The position numbers and the translations under genes are program-made. From Marinobacter lutaoensis (lineage in GTDB: Bacteria; Pseudomonadota; Gammaproteobacteria; Pseudomonadales; Oleiphilaceae): a stretch of 64,000 nt of DNA. The stretch spans positions 186,001 to 250,000 of the forward strand of contig NZ_MSCW01000006.1 of assembly GCF_001981305.1 (NCBI RefSeq). Direction: 5' to 3'. Positions 57,304-64,000 of the stretch are shown here, piece after piece. Under the pieces are notes generated by a model. It ran no database searches. It was given only the letters and a program-made list of their open reading frames with translations, and was not told the DNA's origin. Positions within the stretch are counted from its first letter, which is position 1, and every line of letters begins with the position of its first letter.

Positions 57304-57801
57304 ATGTTGCGAATCAAACCCCTGCTGGCGGCCCTGTTGCTGCTGGCCAGCACCTCGGTGATGGCCGAGACCCGGATCGGCGTGGTGGACCTGCGCCAGG
57401 CCCTGTTTTCCTCCAACGATGCCAAGGCGTTCAGCGAAACCCTGCAAAAGGACTTCTCTGCGGACGAAGCCAAGGTACGGGACGTGCAGGAAGAAGCCCG
57501 CAAGCTCAAGGAGCGCCTGGAGAAGGACGGCGCCATGATGAACGAGAGCGAGCGCAACCAGCTGGCCGGTGAGTTCCAGGACAAGGTCAAGGAGTTCAAT
57601 TTCCTCAAGCAACGCCTGGATACCGCAGTGGCGAAGCGGAAGCAGGCGTTTCTTGATGACGCCCGTCCGGAAGTGGATGCCGCCGTCAAGGAACTGCTGG
57701 AAGAGCACGACCTGGACCTGATCCTGCCAAGCGAGGCGGTGGTCTACGTCAAGCCGGAACTGAACCTGACCGCCGAGTTGCTGGAAAAACTGAACCGCTG
57801 A
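57304..57801 (+). CDS. skp: Periplasmic chaperone Skp (OmpH)
   Basis: A 165-residue protein: signal peptide 1-21 (VMA cleavage), then [20 protein letters not shown] and a long helical hairpin (residues 45-125) forming the tentacle of the trimer. It carries unfolded outer-membrane proteins to BamA. AAGGAG lies 7 bases before the ATG at 57304; an in-frame ATG at 57283 is possible. Confidence 0.95.
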   Translation: MLRIKPLLAALLLLASTSVMAETRIGVVDLRQALFSSNDAKAFSETLQKDFSADEAKVRDVQEEARKLKERLEKDGAMMNESERNQLAGEFQDKVKEFNFLKQRLDTAVAKRKQAFLDDARPEVDAAVKELLEEHDLDLILPSEAVVYVKPELNLTAELLEKLNR

Positions 57802-57847
57802 CCGACGGGCGGGAGACTTCGCCCCGGTTGGTGCCCTGGAGCATGTC

Positions 57848-58873
57848 ATGACAGAACGCGCATATCGGTTGGGTGAGATTGCCGAGGCCCTGGGGGCGGA
57901 GTTGCGGGGCGACAGCGAGCTGCGCATTACCGGGTTGGCCACCCTGCAGGCGGCCGGCCCCGGCCAGATCAGCTTTCTTGCCAATCCATCCTACGCCAAG
58001 TACCTGGCCCAGACCCGGGCGTCGGCTGTGATCCTGTCCCCGGCCGCCGCCAAGGACTGCCGCACCGACATGCTGGTGCTGGACAACCCCTATCTGGGGT
58101 ATGCCCGGCTGAGCCACTGGTTCGACCCGGCACCGGTGGCCGAGCCGGGCACCCACCCCACGGCGGTGATCGACCCCTCGGCGTCCGTGGCCGATACGGC
58201 CTGCATCGGTCCCCACGTGGTGGTGGCGGCGCAGGCTCGGATCGAAGATAACGTCGTGATCGGCGCCGGCTCGGTGATCGGTGCCCGTTGTCGCATTGGC
58301 CGCGATACCCGGATTCACCCGCGGGTGACCCTGGCCCATGACGTGGTTGTCGGCCAGCGTTGTCATCTGCTCAGCGGCGCGGTCATCGGTTCCGACGGCT
58401 TCGGTTTCGCCAACGAGCGGGGCGTCTGGCACCGGATCGCCCAGCTGGGGCGGGTGGTGCTCGGGGACGACGTGGAAGTCGGCGCCAATACCACCATCGA
58501 CCGGGGCGCGCTGGACGATACCGTGATCGGCAATGGCGTGAAGCTGGATAATCTCATCCAGATCGCCCATAACGTTCACATTGGCGATCACAGTGCCATG
58601 GCGGCCAAGGTTGGCATTGCGGGCAGCACCCGGATCGGCCGTCATTGTGTGTTTGGGGGCGCCTCCGGAGTGGCCGGCCACCTCGACATCGCCGACCATG
58701 TCCATCTGACCGGCATGACGCTGGTCACCGGTGACATTCGGGAACCGGGGGTCTACTCGTCGGGCACCGGTACCGACACCAACCGTCAGTGGCGCAAGAA
58801 CGCCGTGCGATTCCGTCAGCTGGACGCGCTGGCGCGGCGGCTCAAGGAACTGGAAAAAAAATTAGAGGGCTGA
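57848..58873 (+). CDS. lpxD: UDP-3-O-(3-hydroxyacyl)glucosamine N-acyltransferase
   Basis: A 341-residue left-handed beta-helix acyltransferase, third step of lipid A synthesis. The N-terminal uridine-binding domain ([20 protein letters not shown]) is followed by hexapeptide repeats from about residue 105 to 290; the catalytic His is in [20 protein letters not shown]. The C-terminal helix binds ACP. Confidence 0.97.
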   Translation: MTERAYRLGEIAEALGAELRGDSELRITGLATLQAAGPGQISFLANPSYAKYLAQTRASAVILSPAAAKDCRTDMLVLDNPYLGYARLSHWFDPAPVAEPGTHPTAVIDPSASVADTACIGPHVVVAAQARIEDNVVIGAGSVIGARCRIGRDTRIHPRVTLAHDVVVGQRCHLLSGAVIGSDGFGFANERGVWHRIAQLGRVVLGDDVEVGANTTIDRGALDDTVIGNGVKLDNLIQIAHNVHIGDHSAMAAKVGIAGSTRIGRHCVFGGASGVAGHLDIADHVHLTGMTLVTGDIREPGVYSSGTGTDTNRQWRKNAVRFRQLDALARRLKELEKKLEG

Positions 58874-58883
58874 GGCCAAAAAC

Positions 58884-59321
58884 ATGATGGATATCCATGA
58901 AATTCTGGAGTACCTGCCACACCGGTACCCGTTCCTGCTGGTGGATCGGGTGACCGAGCTGGAGCAGGGCAAATCGATCAAGGGCTATAAGAACGTTTCG
59001 TACAACGAGCCCTTCTTTCAGGGGCATTTCCCGAACAACCCCATCATGCCGGGAGTGCTGATCATCGAGGCCATGGCCCAGCTGTCGGGGATCCTCGGAT
59101 TTGTGACCGTGGGCCGGAAACCCGCGGACGGCGTGGTACAATACCTCGCCGGTTCCAGCAAGGTCCGTTTCAAACGCCCGGTGTTGCCGGGGGACCGCCT
59201 GTGCATGGAGTCGGAGTTCGTCTCGGGAAAACGGGGTATCTGGAAATTTGATTGCCGCGCACTGGTTGACGGTGAGGTCGTGTGCGTGGCGGAAGTTTTG
59301 ACCGCTGAGAGAGAAGTTTGA
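58884..59321 (+). CDS. fabZ: 3-hydroxyacyl-ACP dehydratase FabZ
   Basis: A 145-residue hot-dog-fold enzyme of fatty-acid elongation. The catalytic His and Glu are in [12 protein letters not shown] and [23 protein letters not shown] is the family opening. ATG at 58887 is an alternative start. The TGA overlaps the lpxA ATG. Confidence 0.97.
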   Translation: MMDIHEILEYLPHRYPFLLVDRVTELEQGKSIKGYKNVSYNEPFFQGHFPNNPIMPGVLIIEAMAQLSGILGFVTVGRKPADGVVQYLAGSSKVRFKRPVLPGDRLCMESEFVSGKRGIWKFDCRALVDGEVVCVAEVLTAEREV

Positions 59322-60112
59322 TGGCGACAAATGACTGGTCGGGTGTCCATCCTCAGGCGATTGTGGACCCATCAGCCAAGCTTGCGGACAACGTCACCGT
59401 TGGCCCCTGGAGCTACATCGGTCCCGGCGTCGAAATCGGCGAGGGGACCGAAATCCTTTCCCACGTCGTGATCAAGGGGCCGACGGTCATCGGCCGCAAC
59501 AACCGGATCTTCCAGTTCGCCAGCATCGGCGAGGAATGCCAGGATAAGAAGTACGCTGGCGAGCCGACCACCTTGATCATCGGCGACAACAACGTGATCC
59601 GCGAAAACTGCACCATCCACCGCGGCACGGTCCAGGACAAGGGCGAAACCCGCATCGGCAGCGGCAACCTGCTGATGGCCTACGTGCACGTCGCCCACGA
59701 CTGCGTGGTGGGGGATAACACCATCCTGGCCAACTGCGCGACCCTGGCCGGCCATGTGTCCGTGGGTGACTACGCCATTCTGGGCGGAGGCACCATGGTG
59801 CACCAGTTCTGCCACATCGGGCCCCACAGCATGGCCGCCGGCGGCAGTATCGTGCTCAAGGACATTCCCGCGTACGTAATGGCCAGCGGGCAGTCCGCCC
59901 GTCCGCACGGCCTGAATGTCGAAGGCCTTCGGCGCCGGGGGTTCAGCAAGGACGTGCTGCTGACCCTGCGCCGGGCCTACAAGGTGATCTATCGGCAGGG
60001 CCTGACCACGGAGCAGGCGGTCGAGGAGCTGGAGCGCCAGTACGGCGACGTGCCCGAGGTCCGTCCGCTGATCGATTCCCTGCGCGGCGCCGACCGCGGC
60101 ATCATCCGCTGA
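59321..60112 (+). CDS. lpxA: UDP-N-acetylglucosamine acyltransferase
   Basis: A 263-residue beta-helix trimer enzyme, first step of lipid A. Hexapeptide turns begin at VHPQAIVDPSAKLADNVTVG; the catalytic His lies in AYVHVAHDCVVGD; the closing LRRAYKVIYRQGLTTEQAVE is typical. ATG at 59321 is preferred to the overlapping TTG at 59318. Confidence 0.97.
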   Translation: MATNDWSGVHPQAIVDPSAKLADNVTVGPWSYIGPGVEIGEGTEILSHVVIKGPTVIGRNNRIFQFASIGEECQDKKYAGEPTTLIIGDNNVIRENCTIHRGTVQDKGETRIGSGNLLMAYVHVAHDCVVGDNTILANCATLAGHVSVGDYAILGGGTMVHQFCHIGPHSMAAGGSIVLKDIPAYVMASGQSARPHGLNVEGLRRRGFSKDVLLTLRRAYKVIYRQGLTTEQAVEELERQYGDVPEVRPLIDSLRGADRGIIR

Positions 60113-60149
60113 CCTGCGGTCCGAGCGCCAGCCGAGTCCTTTTCCCCCG

Positions 60150-61310
60150 ATGACCCCATCACGCCGTCTGACCATTGCCATGATTGCCGGCGAGGCATCG
60201 GGGGACATCCTCGGTGCTGGCCTGATCCGGGCCCTGCGCCGCCGTTATCCGGATGCCCGGTTCGTCGGCATCGGCGGCGATGAGATGATCGCCGAAGGCT
60301 TTCATTCGCTGGTCCCCATGGAGCGCCTGTCGGTGATGGGGCTGGTGGAAGTGCTGGGTCGCATCCGGGAGCTGTTCCAGATCCGCCGGCGTCTGTTGGA
60401 TTACCTGCTGGACAATCGCCCAGACGTGGTGATCGGTATCGACTCGCCGGATTTCACCCTTGCGGTCGAACGGCGCTGCCGGGAGGCCGGCATCGCCACC
60501 GTCCATTACGTCAGCCCCTCCGTTTGGGCTTGGCGCCAGAGCCGCATCCATACCATCGCCCGGTCGGTCGATCTGATGCTGACGCTGTTCCCGTTTGAAG
60601 CCCGTTTCTATGAAGAGCACGATGTGCCGGTCGCGTTCGTCGGTCACCCCCTGGCGGACCGGGTTCCGATGATGCCCGATCCGGCCTCGGCCCGGTCGGC
60701 ACTGGGGCTGGTACCCGACGCACCGGTGCTGGCGGTGTTGCCAGGCAGCCGGGCCGGCGAGGTGGCCCGGCTGGGTGGTCTGTTTCTTGATACCGCCCGC
60801 TGGCTGCAGGATCGCCAGTCGGACCTGCAGCTGGTCATTCCCTGCGTCAACCGCGAGCGGGAGCGGCAGATCCGGGCGCTGGTGGCCCAACGGGCGGTTC
60901 AGTTGCCGGTGACCATTGTCCGGGGGCAATCGCGGCGGGTGATGGCGGCTGCGGACGTCGTGCTGCTGGCCTCCGGTACCGCGACCCTCGAGGCCATGTT
61001 GCTGAAGAAGCCTATGGTGGTTGGATACCGCCTGAGCGCCATCAGCTACCGGTTGTTGTCCCGGCTGGTCAGCGTGCCCCACGTGGCGCTGCCCAATCTG
61101 CTGGCCGGCGAGTCCCTGGTCCCCGAGCGGCTCCAGGACGAAGCGACGCCCGAGACGCTGGGGGCGGACGTGCTGCACTGGTTGCGGGACGACGCCGGTC
61201 GCGAGCGCCTGGTGGCCCGCTTCACCGAGCTGCACCGGACCCTGCGCCGGGATGCCGACGAGCGCGCGGCGGAGGCCGTGGCCGGCTTGCTGAAGCGGAG
61301 GACGGGCTGA
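60150..61310 (+). CDS. lpxB: Lipid-A-disaccharide synthase
   Basis: A 386-residue GT-B glycosyltransferase (GT19). [20 protein letters not shown], the [20 protein letters not shown] segment and [19 protein letters not shown] are diagnostic. Its last base overlaps the rnhB start. Confidence 0.97.
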   Translation: MTPSRRLTIAMIAGEASGDILGAGLIRALRRRYPDARFVGIGGDEMIAEGFHSLVPMERLSVMGLVEVLGRIRELFQIRRRLLDYLLDNRPDVVIGIDSPDFTLAVERRCREAGIATVHYVSPSVWAWRQSRIHTIARSVDLMLTLFPFEARFYEEHDVPVAFVGHPLADRVPMMPDPASARSALGLVPDAPVLAVLPGSRAGEVARLGGLFLDTARWLQDRQSDLQLVIPCVNRERERQIRALVAQRAVQLPVTIVRGQSRRVMAAADVVLLASGTATLEAMLLKKPMVVGYRLSAISYRLLSRLVSVPHVALPNLLAGESLVPERLQDEATPETLGADVLHWLRDDAGRERLVARFTELHRTLRRDADERAAEAVAGLLKRRTG

Positions 61311-61981
61311 TGGCGGGCAGGGCGCCGGCACCGTTTGTGTGTCGTTACCAGGGGCGGCTGCTGGCGGGGGTCGATGAGGTTGGGCGAGGACCCCTGATCG
61401 GTGCGGTGGTGACCGCCGCGGTCATTCTGGATCCGGAACGGCCGATCCCGGGCCTGGCCGATTCCAAAAAACTGACGGAACCCAAGCGCGAAGCCCTGTG
61501 TCAGGAAATCATGGACAAGGCGCTGGCCTGGAGCCTTGGCCGTTGCGACGCCGGGGAAATCGACCGCCTGAATATCTATCAGGCGACGCTGGTGGCGATG
61601 GAACGGGCCGTGGCGGGGCTGGCCATTGCCCCCGAGTATGTGCTGGTGGACGGCAACCGATGCCCGACATGGCGCTGGCCGTCCGAGGCGGTGGTCAAGG
61701 GCGACAGCCGGGTACCGGTGATCAGTGCCGCCTCGATCCTGGCCAAGGTGGCGCGGGATCGGGAAATGGCAGCGCTGGATGGCCGGTACCCGGGTTACGG
61801 TCTGGCCCGGCACAAGGGCTACCCGACCCCGGAGCATCTGGAGGCGCTCCGGCGCCTGGGTCCAACCCCGGAACACCGCCGTTCCTTCAGGCCCGTCCGG
61901 GACGCGCTTGAGCGGCTGGGGGGCCGGGAACGGGGCGGGGACGCGGCCGCGCCGTTCCCTACGGATTTGTTTGAACGCTAG
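61310..61981 (+). CDS. rnhB: Ribonuclease HII
   Basis: A 223-residue enzyme removing RNA from RNA/DNA hybrids. The acidic site is [20 protein letters not shown], with Asp in [15 protein letters not shown] and the VLVDGNRCP segment. It has a short basic C-terminal extension. dnaE, which often follows, is absent here and replaced by tRNA-fMet. Confidence 0.96.
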   Translation: MAGRAPAPFVCRYQGRLLAGVDEVGRGPLIGAVVTAAVILDPERPIPGLADSKKLTEPKREALCQEIMDKALAWSLGRCDAGEIDRLNIYQATLVAMERAVAGLAIAPEYVLVDGNRCPTWRWPSEAVVKGDSRVPVISAASILAKVARDREMAALDGRYPGYGLARHKGYPTPEHLEALRRLGPTPEHRRSFRPVRDALERLGGRERGGDAAAPFPTDLFER

Positions 61982-61984
61982 GGT

Positions 61985-62013
61985 TTGACAGGGGCGCCAT
62001 CAATCCGTAATAT
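61985..62013 (+). promoter_or_regulatory. Near-consensus sigma-70 promoter of the initiator tRNA
   Basis: TTGACA (61985-61990), a 17-base spacer and TAATAT (62008-62013) immediately follow the rnhB stop, about 48 bases before the tRNA. The GC-rich discriminator ACGCGCC fits growth-rate and ppGpp control of stable RNA. Confidence 0.87.
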
Positions 62014-62060
62014 ACGCGCCACGTTGACGGGGGGTGTTCCCCGAAAAACGCCAAGTTTGA

Positions 62061-62137
<77 letters not shown>

Positions 62138-62141
62138 ATTC

Positions 62142-62169
62142 AAAAAGCCGGACATGCGTCCGGCTTTTT
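62142..62169 (+). terminator. Terminator of the initiator tRNA
   Basis: AAAAAGCCGGAC and GTCCGGCTTTTT form a perfect 12-base stem with an ATGC loop, 4 bases after the tRNA. Confidence 0.95.
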
Positions 62170-62394
62170 GCGTTTACGGACCCGAGTTGCCGTCCTGCCT
62201 CGGCGTCGATGTCCCTTCCTGGGCGGGGCTGGCAAAAAATTGCCCGAAAAATCAGCCGGTTCGTGTTTTTTGTTGCCAATATCTGTCGAAAAATTGACAA
62301 ATTCTTAATTTGGTTGATGACCGCCTTCACATCCATAATGCTCCCCGTTTTATACAATTTCACAAAATTGACGAAAAAATGGTGAGTTCTGATC
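62170..62394. other. AT-rich intergenic region upstream of the small lipoprotein gene
   Basis: 225 bases, the later part clearly AT-richer than the surroundings. It contains two similar words AAAATTGACAAA (62291-) and AAAATTGACGAA (62365-), and a TATACA at 62351-62356 that may be a -10 box. A promoter for the lipoprotein gene is likely here; I cannot fix it. Confidence 0.4.
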
Positions 62395-62841
62395 ATGAAT
62401 CGCGTCATTAAAATGTCAGGCACGTGGGTGGCGGTGGCTTTTGCCGGCGCATTGCTCACGGGTTGCGGCGGGGGCGGCAGCTCCGGCTCGACAGCCAGCA
62501 CGGCACCCGTGGATTCGGGTGACACGAGTGGTTCGAATGGAAGCGATTCTCCGGCCGTTGTGGACAAGACGGCAACCCTGAGCTGGCTGGCGCCGGATCG
62601 CCGGGTCAATGGGGAGCAGATCAGTCCGAATGAGCTGATCAGCTATACCATCCGCTACGGCCAGGACCCGAACAATCTGGACCAGAGCGTGGTCCTGGAC
62701 GATGTGAGTGGCCAGGTCAGCGTGTCCTACACCATCGAAGACCTGGATGTGGGCACTTGGTATTTCACCATTCAGGTCCAGGATGCCAGCGGCCTGATGA
62801 GCGAACCCTCGGAAGCCGTCAGCAAGACCATCCAGTCCTGA
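62395..62841 (+). CDS. Small lipoprotein with a fibronectin type III-like domain
   Basis: A 148-residue exported protein. Lipobox ALLTGC ends at Cys24, followed by a Gly/Ser/Thr-rich linker of about 30 residues. Residues 57-148 resemble a fibronectin III domain: TATLSWLAPDRRVNGEQI, ISYTIRYGQDPNNL and GTWYFTIQVQDASGLMSEPS match the tryptophan, tyrosine and S-E-PS positions of that fold. It may be a surface or periplasmic binding lipoprotein. It has its own AT-rich leader and no close partner gene. Confidence 0.82.
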   Translation: MNRVIKMSGTWVAVAFAGALLTGCGGGGSSGSTASTAPVDSGDTSGSNGSDSPAVVDKTATLSWLAPDRRVNGEQISPNELISYTIRYGQDPNNLDQSVVLDDVSGQVSVSYTIEDLDVGTWYFTIQVQDASGLMSEPSEAVSKTIQS

Positions 62842-62875
62842 TACCGGACCGTTTCCCAGCCTGAAGTCCGCAGTC

Positions 62876-64000
62876 TCAGGCCATGGGGTCGGCAACCGGC
62901 AGTTTCATGGTGAATGAGGTTCCCTGGCCGGGAACGGATGTCACCGAAATCTCCCCCCGATGTTTCTCCGTCACCGTCTTGACGAATGACAGGCCCAGCC
63001 CTGTGCCGTGGATGCCTGCCAGCTCGCTCCGTTTTTGCCGCTGGTAGCGGTCAAAGAGGTACGGCAGCTCTTCCGGGTCGATGCCCATGCCCTCGTCCGA
63101 GACGGTCAGGCAGGCCAGGTGGCCCGCCCGATAGACCTGAATGTTCACCGTGGTCCCTTCGGGGCTGTACTGCACGGCGTTGGTGAGCAGGTTGATCACG
63201 GCCCGTTCCAGCAATTCCGGGTTCCCCCGAAGCCAGAGATCCTCGAGGCCATGGAGCTTGAGCTGGATGTTCTTCTCAATCGCCTGCTCGCTGACGCTGT
63301 CTCTGGCGTTTTCCACGATGGCAAGAAACTCGCATTCGTAGAAGCGGGTCTCGGTCAGCTGTTCGGCGCGGGCGAGCTGGACGAACTCCTCCGCCAGGTG
63401 GTAGCTGCGGCGCGCCAGCCGGCCCAGCTGTTCGAGCTGCTCCGGTTCGATGTTGGCCGGGTCCCGCTTCAGCTGCTCAATCAGGGCCAGCTGGGAGACC
63501 AGCGGCGAGCGCACGTCGTGGGAGATGAAGTCGATCGCTTCCCGGTGCTGGCGCTGCTGCTCCCGCAGTTCGGAAATGTCGGAAATGTTGGCGATGATGC
63601 CGTGCTGTTCGGTGTCGGGCAGCCGGAACGGGGCGAAGTGGATCAGGAAATCCTTGTCCCGGATCCTCAGGTCCACCGTCCGGCTCTGGTGCAGGGTCAG
63701 GGTGTCCGACACGGTTTCGTGCCAGGGGGGCGTCTCCCGCGGGTCGTGGCCCTCCAGCAGGCGGGCCAAGGGCAGTCCGGTCAGGCTGGGCATCGGCTCG
63801 TGGAACCATTCCTCAATGTGGCCGTTGGCGAAGCGGATGACCCCCAGTTCATCGGTGACGATGATGCCATCCGGCATCCGTTCGAAACTCAGCCGGATGA
63901 ACTGTTGCATGCGTTCCATGCGCTGGGTCGCCGCCTTCAGGCGCTCGATCCGCGCCGAGATGTTTTCCCGGGTGTCCGACCCCAGCGACGGATCCTGCCG
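62876..64000 (-). CDS. PAS-domain sensor histidine kinase, N-terminus outside window
   Basis: The frame is open to the last base of the window, so the gene is partial; at least 374 C-terminal residues are present. An in-frame ATG at 63919 is unlikely to be the start because the upstream 27 codons read as continuous helix (NISARIERLKAATQRMERMQ). Domains in order: coiled linker, PAS (SFERMPDGIIVTDELGVIRF), HisKA with the phospho-acceptor in DFISHDVRSPLVSQL, and HATPase with N box NLLTNAVQYSPEGT, G1 DEGMGID and G2 GTGLGLSFV. The layout resembles CHASE2-PAS-kinase sensors (inference). No response regulator lies in view. Confidence 0.9.
   Translation of the reverse strand, partial: RQDPSLGSDTRENISARIERLKAATQRMERMQQFIRLSFERMPDGIIVTDELGVIRFANGHIEEWFHEPMPSLTGLPLARLLEGHDPRETPPWHETVSDTLTLHQSRTVDLRIRDKDFLIHFAPFRLPDTEQHGIIANISDISELREQQRQHREAIDFISHDVRSPLVSQLALIEQLKRDPANIEPEQLEQLGRLARRSYHLAEEFVQLARAEQLTETRFYECEFLAIVENARDSVSEQAIEKNIQLKLHGLEDLWLRGNPELLERAVINLLTNAVQYSPEGTTVNIQVYRAGHLACLTVSDEGMGIDPEELPYLFDRYQRQKRSELAGIHGTGLGLSFVKTVTEKHRGEISVTSVPGQGTSFTMKLPVADPMA

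Overview
The window is 64 kb of GC-rich chromosome from a gammaproteobacterium, most likely a marine or halophilic Marinobacter-like organism. This placement is inference from gene content: the rpsB-to-rnhB block with a divergent map-glnD-dap block beside it, a BCCT solute transporter, a glucosylglycerate operon, a RimK-like/7TM/retropepsin operon, and SlyX, RmuC and SelO. No 16S gene is present. Nearly every base lies in a gene, and strong third-position GC bias keeps many antisense frames open; these were ignored.

Layout. 1-5.6 kb: end of a membrane protein, then a LysR regulator divergent from DoxX, glutathionyl-hydroquinone reductase and a DODA-type dioxygenase (a likely quinone/catechol stress group), a CsaA-like tRNA-binding protein and an MFS carrier. 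5.8-9.5 kb: tRNA-Pro(GGG) with its terminator, then an FMN glutamate-synthase-like protein divergent from a BCCT transporter. 9.5-15.6 kb: an accessory patch with LysE, RBBP9-like hydrolase, class IV aminotransferase, a LysR/2'-5' RNA ligase-like/GNAT run, an alpha/beta hydrolase and three gene fragments (DUF1737, peroxiredoxin, methyltransferase). 15.9-19.1 kb: a three-gene operon for an outer-membrane retropepsin-like lipoprotein, an inactive transglutaminase fused to membrane helices, and a RimK-related ATP-grasp ligase. This is the best candidate for a poorly described system. 19.3-31 kb: RmuC, a TPR-like exported protein, an AraC regulator, a CaiB/AMACR-like enzyme, a large surface lipase lipoprotein, class I fumarase and SelO. 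31-35.8 kb: a complete glucosylglycerate synthesis and recycling operon (kinase, phosphatase, GT81 synthase, GH13 phosphorylase). 35.8-40 kb: DUF1853, glyoxalase I, a degenerate Clp-like ATPase with a small partner, a membrane-anchored cold-shock domain protein and SlyX.

40-62 kb is core. On the minus strand, map-glnD-dapC-arsC-like-dapD-dapE links nitrogen sensing and lysine/peptidoglycan precursor synthesis. On the plus strand, rpsB-tsf-pyrH-frr-uppS-cdsA-dxr-rseP-bamA-skp-lpxD-fabZ-lpxA-lpxB-rnhB couples translation factors to envelope biogenesis: undecaprenyl and phospholipid precursors, isoprenoids, sigma-E proteolysis, outer-membrane protein assembly and lipid A. It is followed by initiator tRNA-Met with a near-consensus promoter and a strong terminator, a small lipoprotein, and a PAS histidine kinase cut by the window end.
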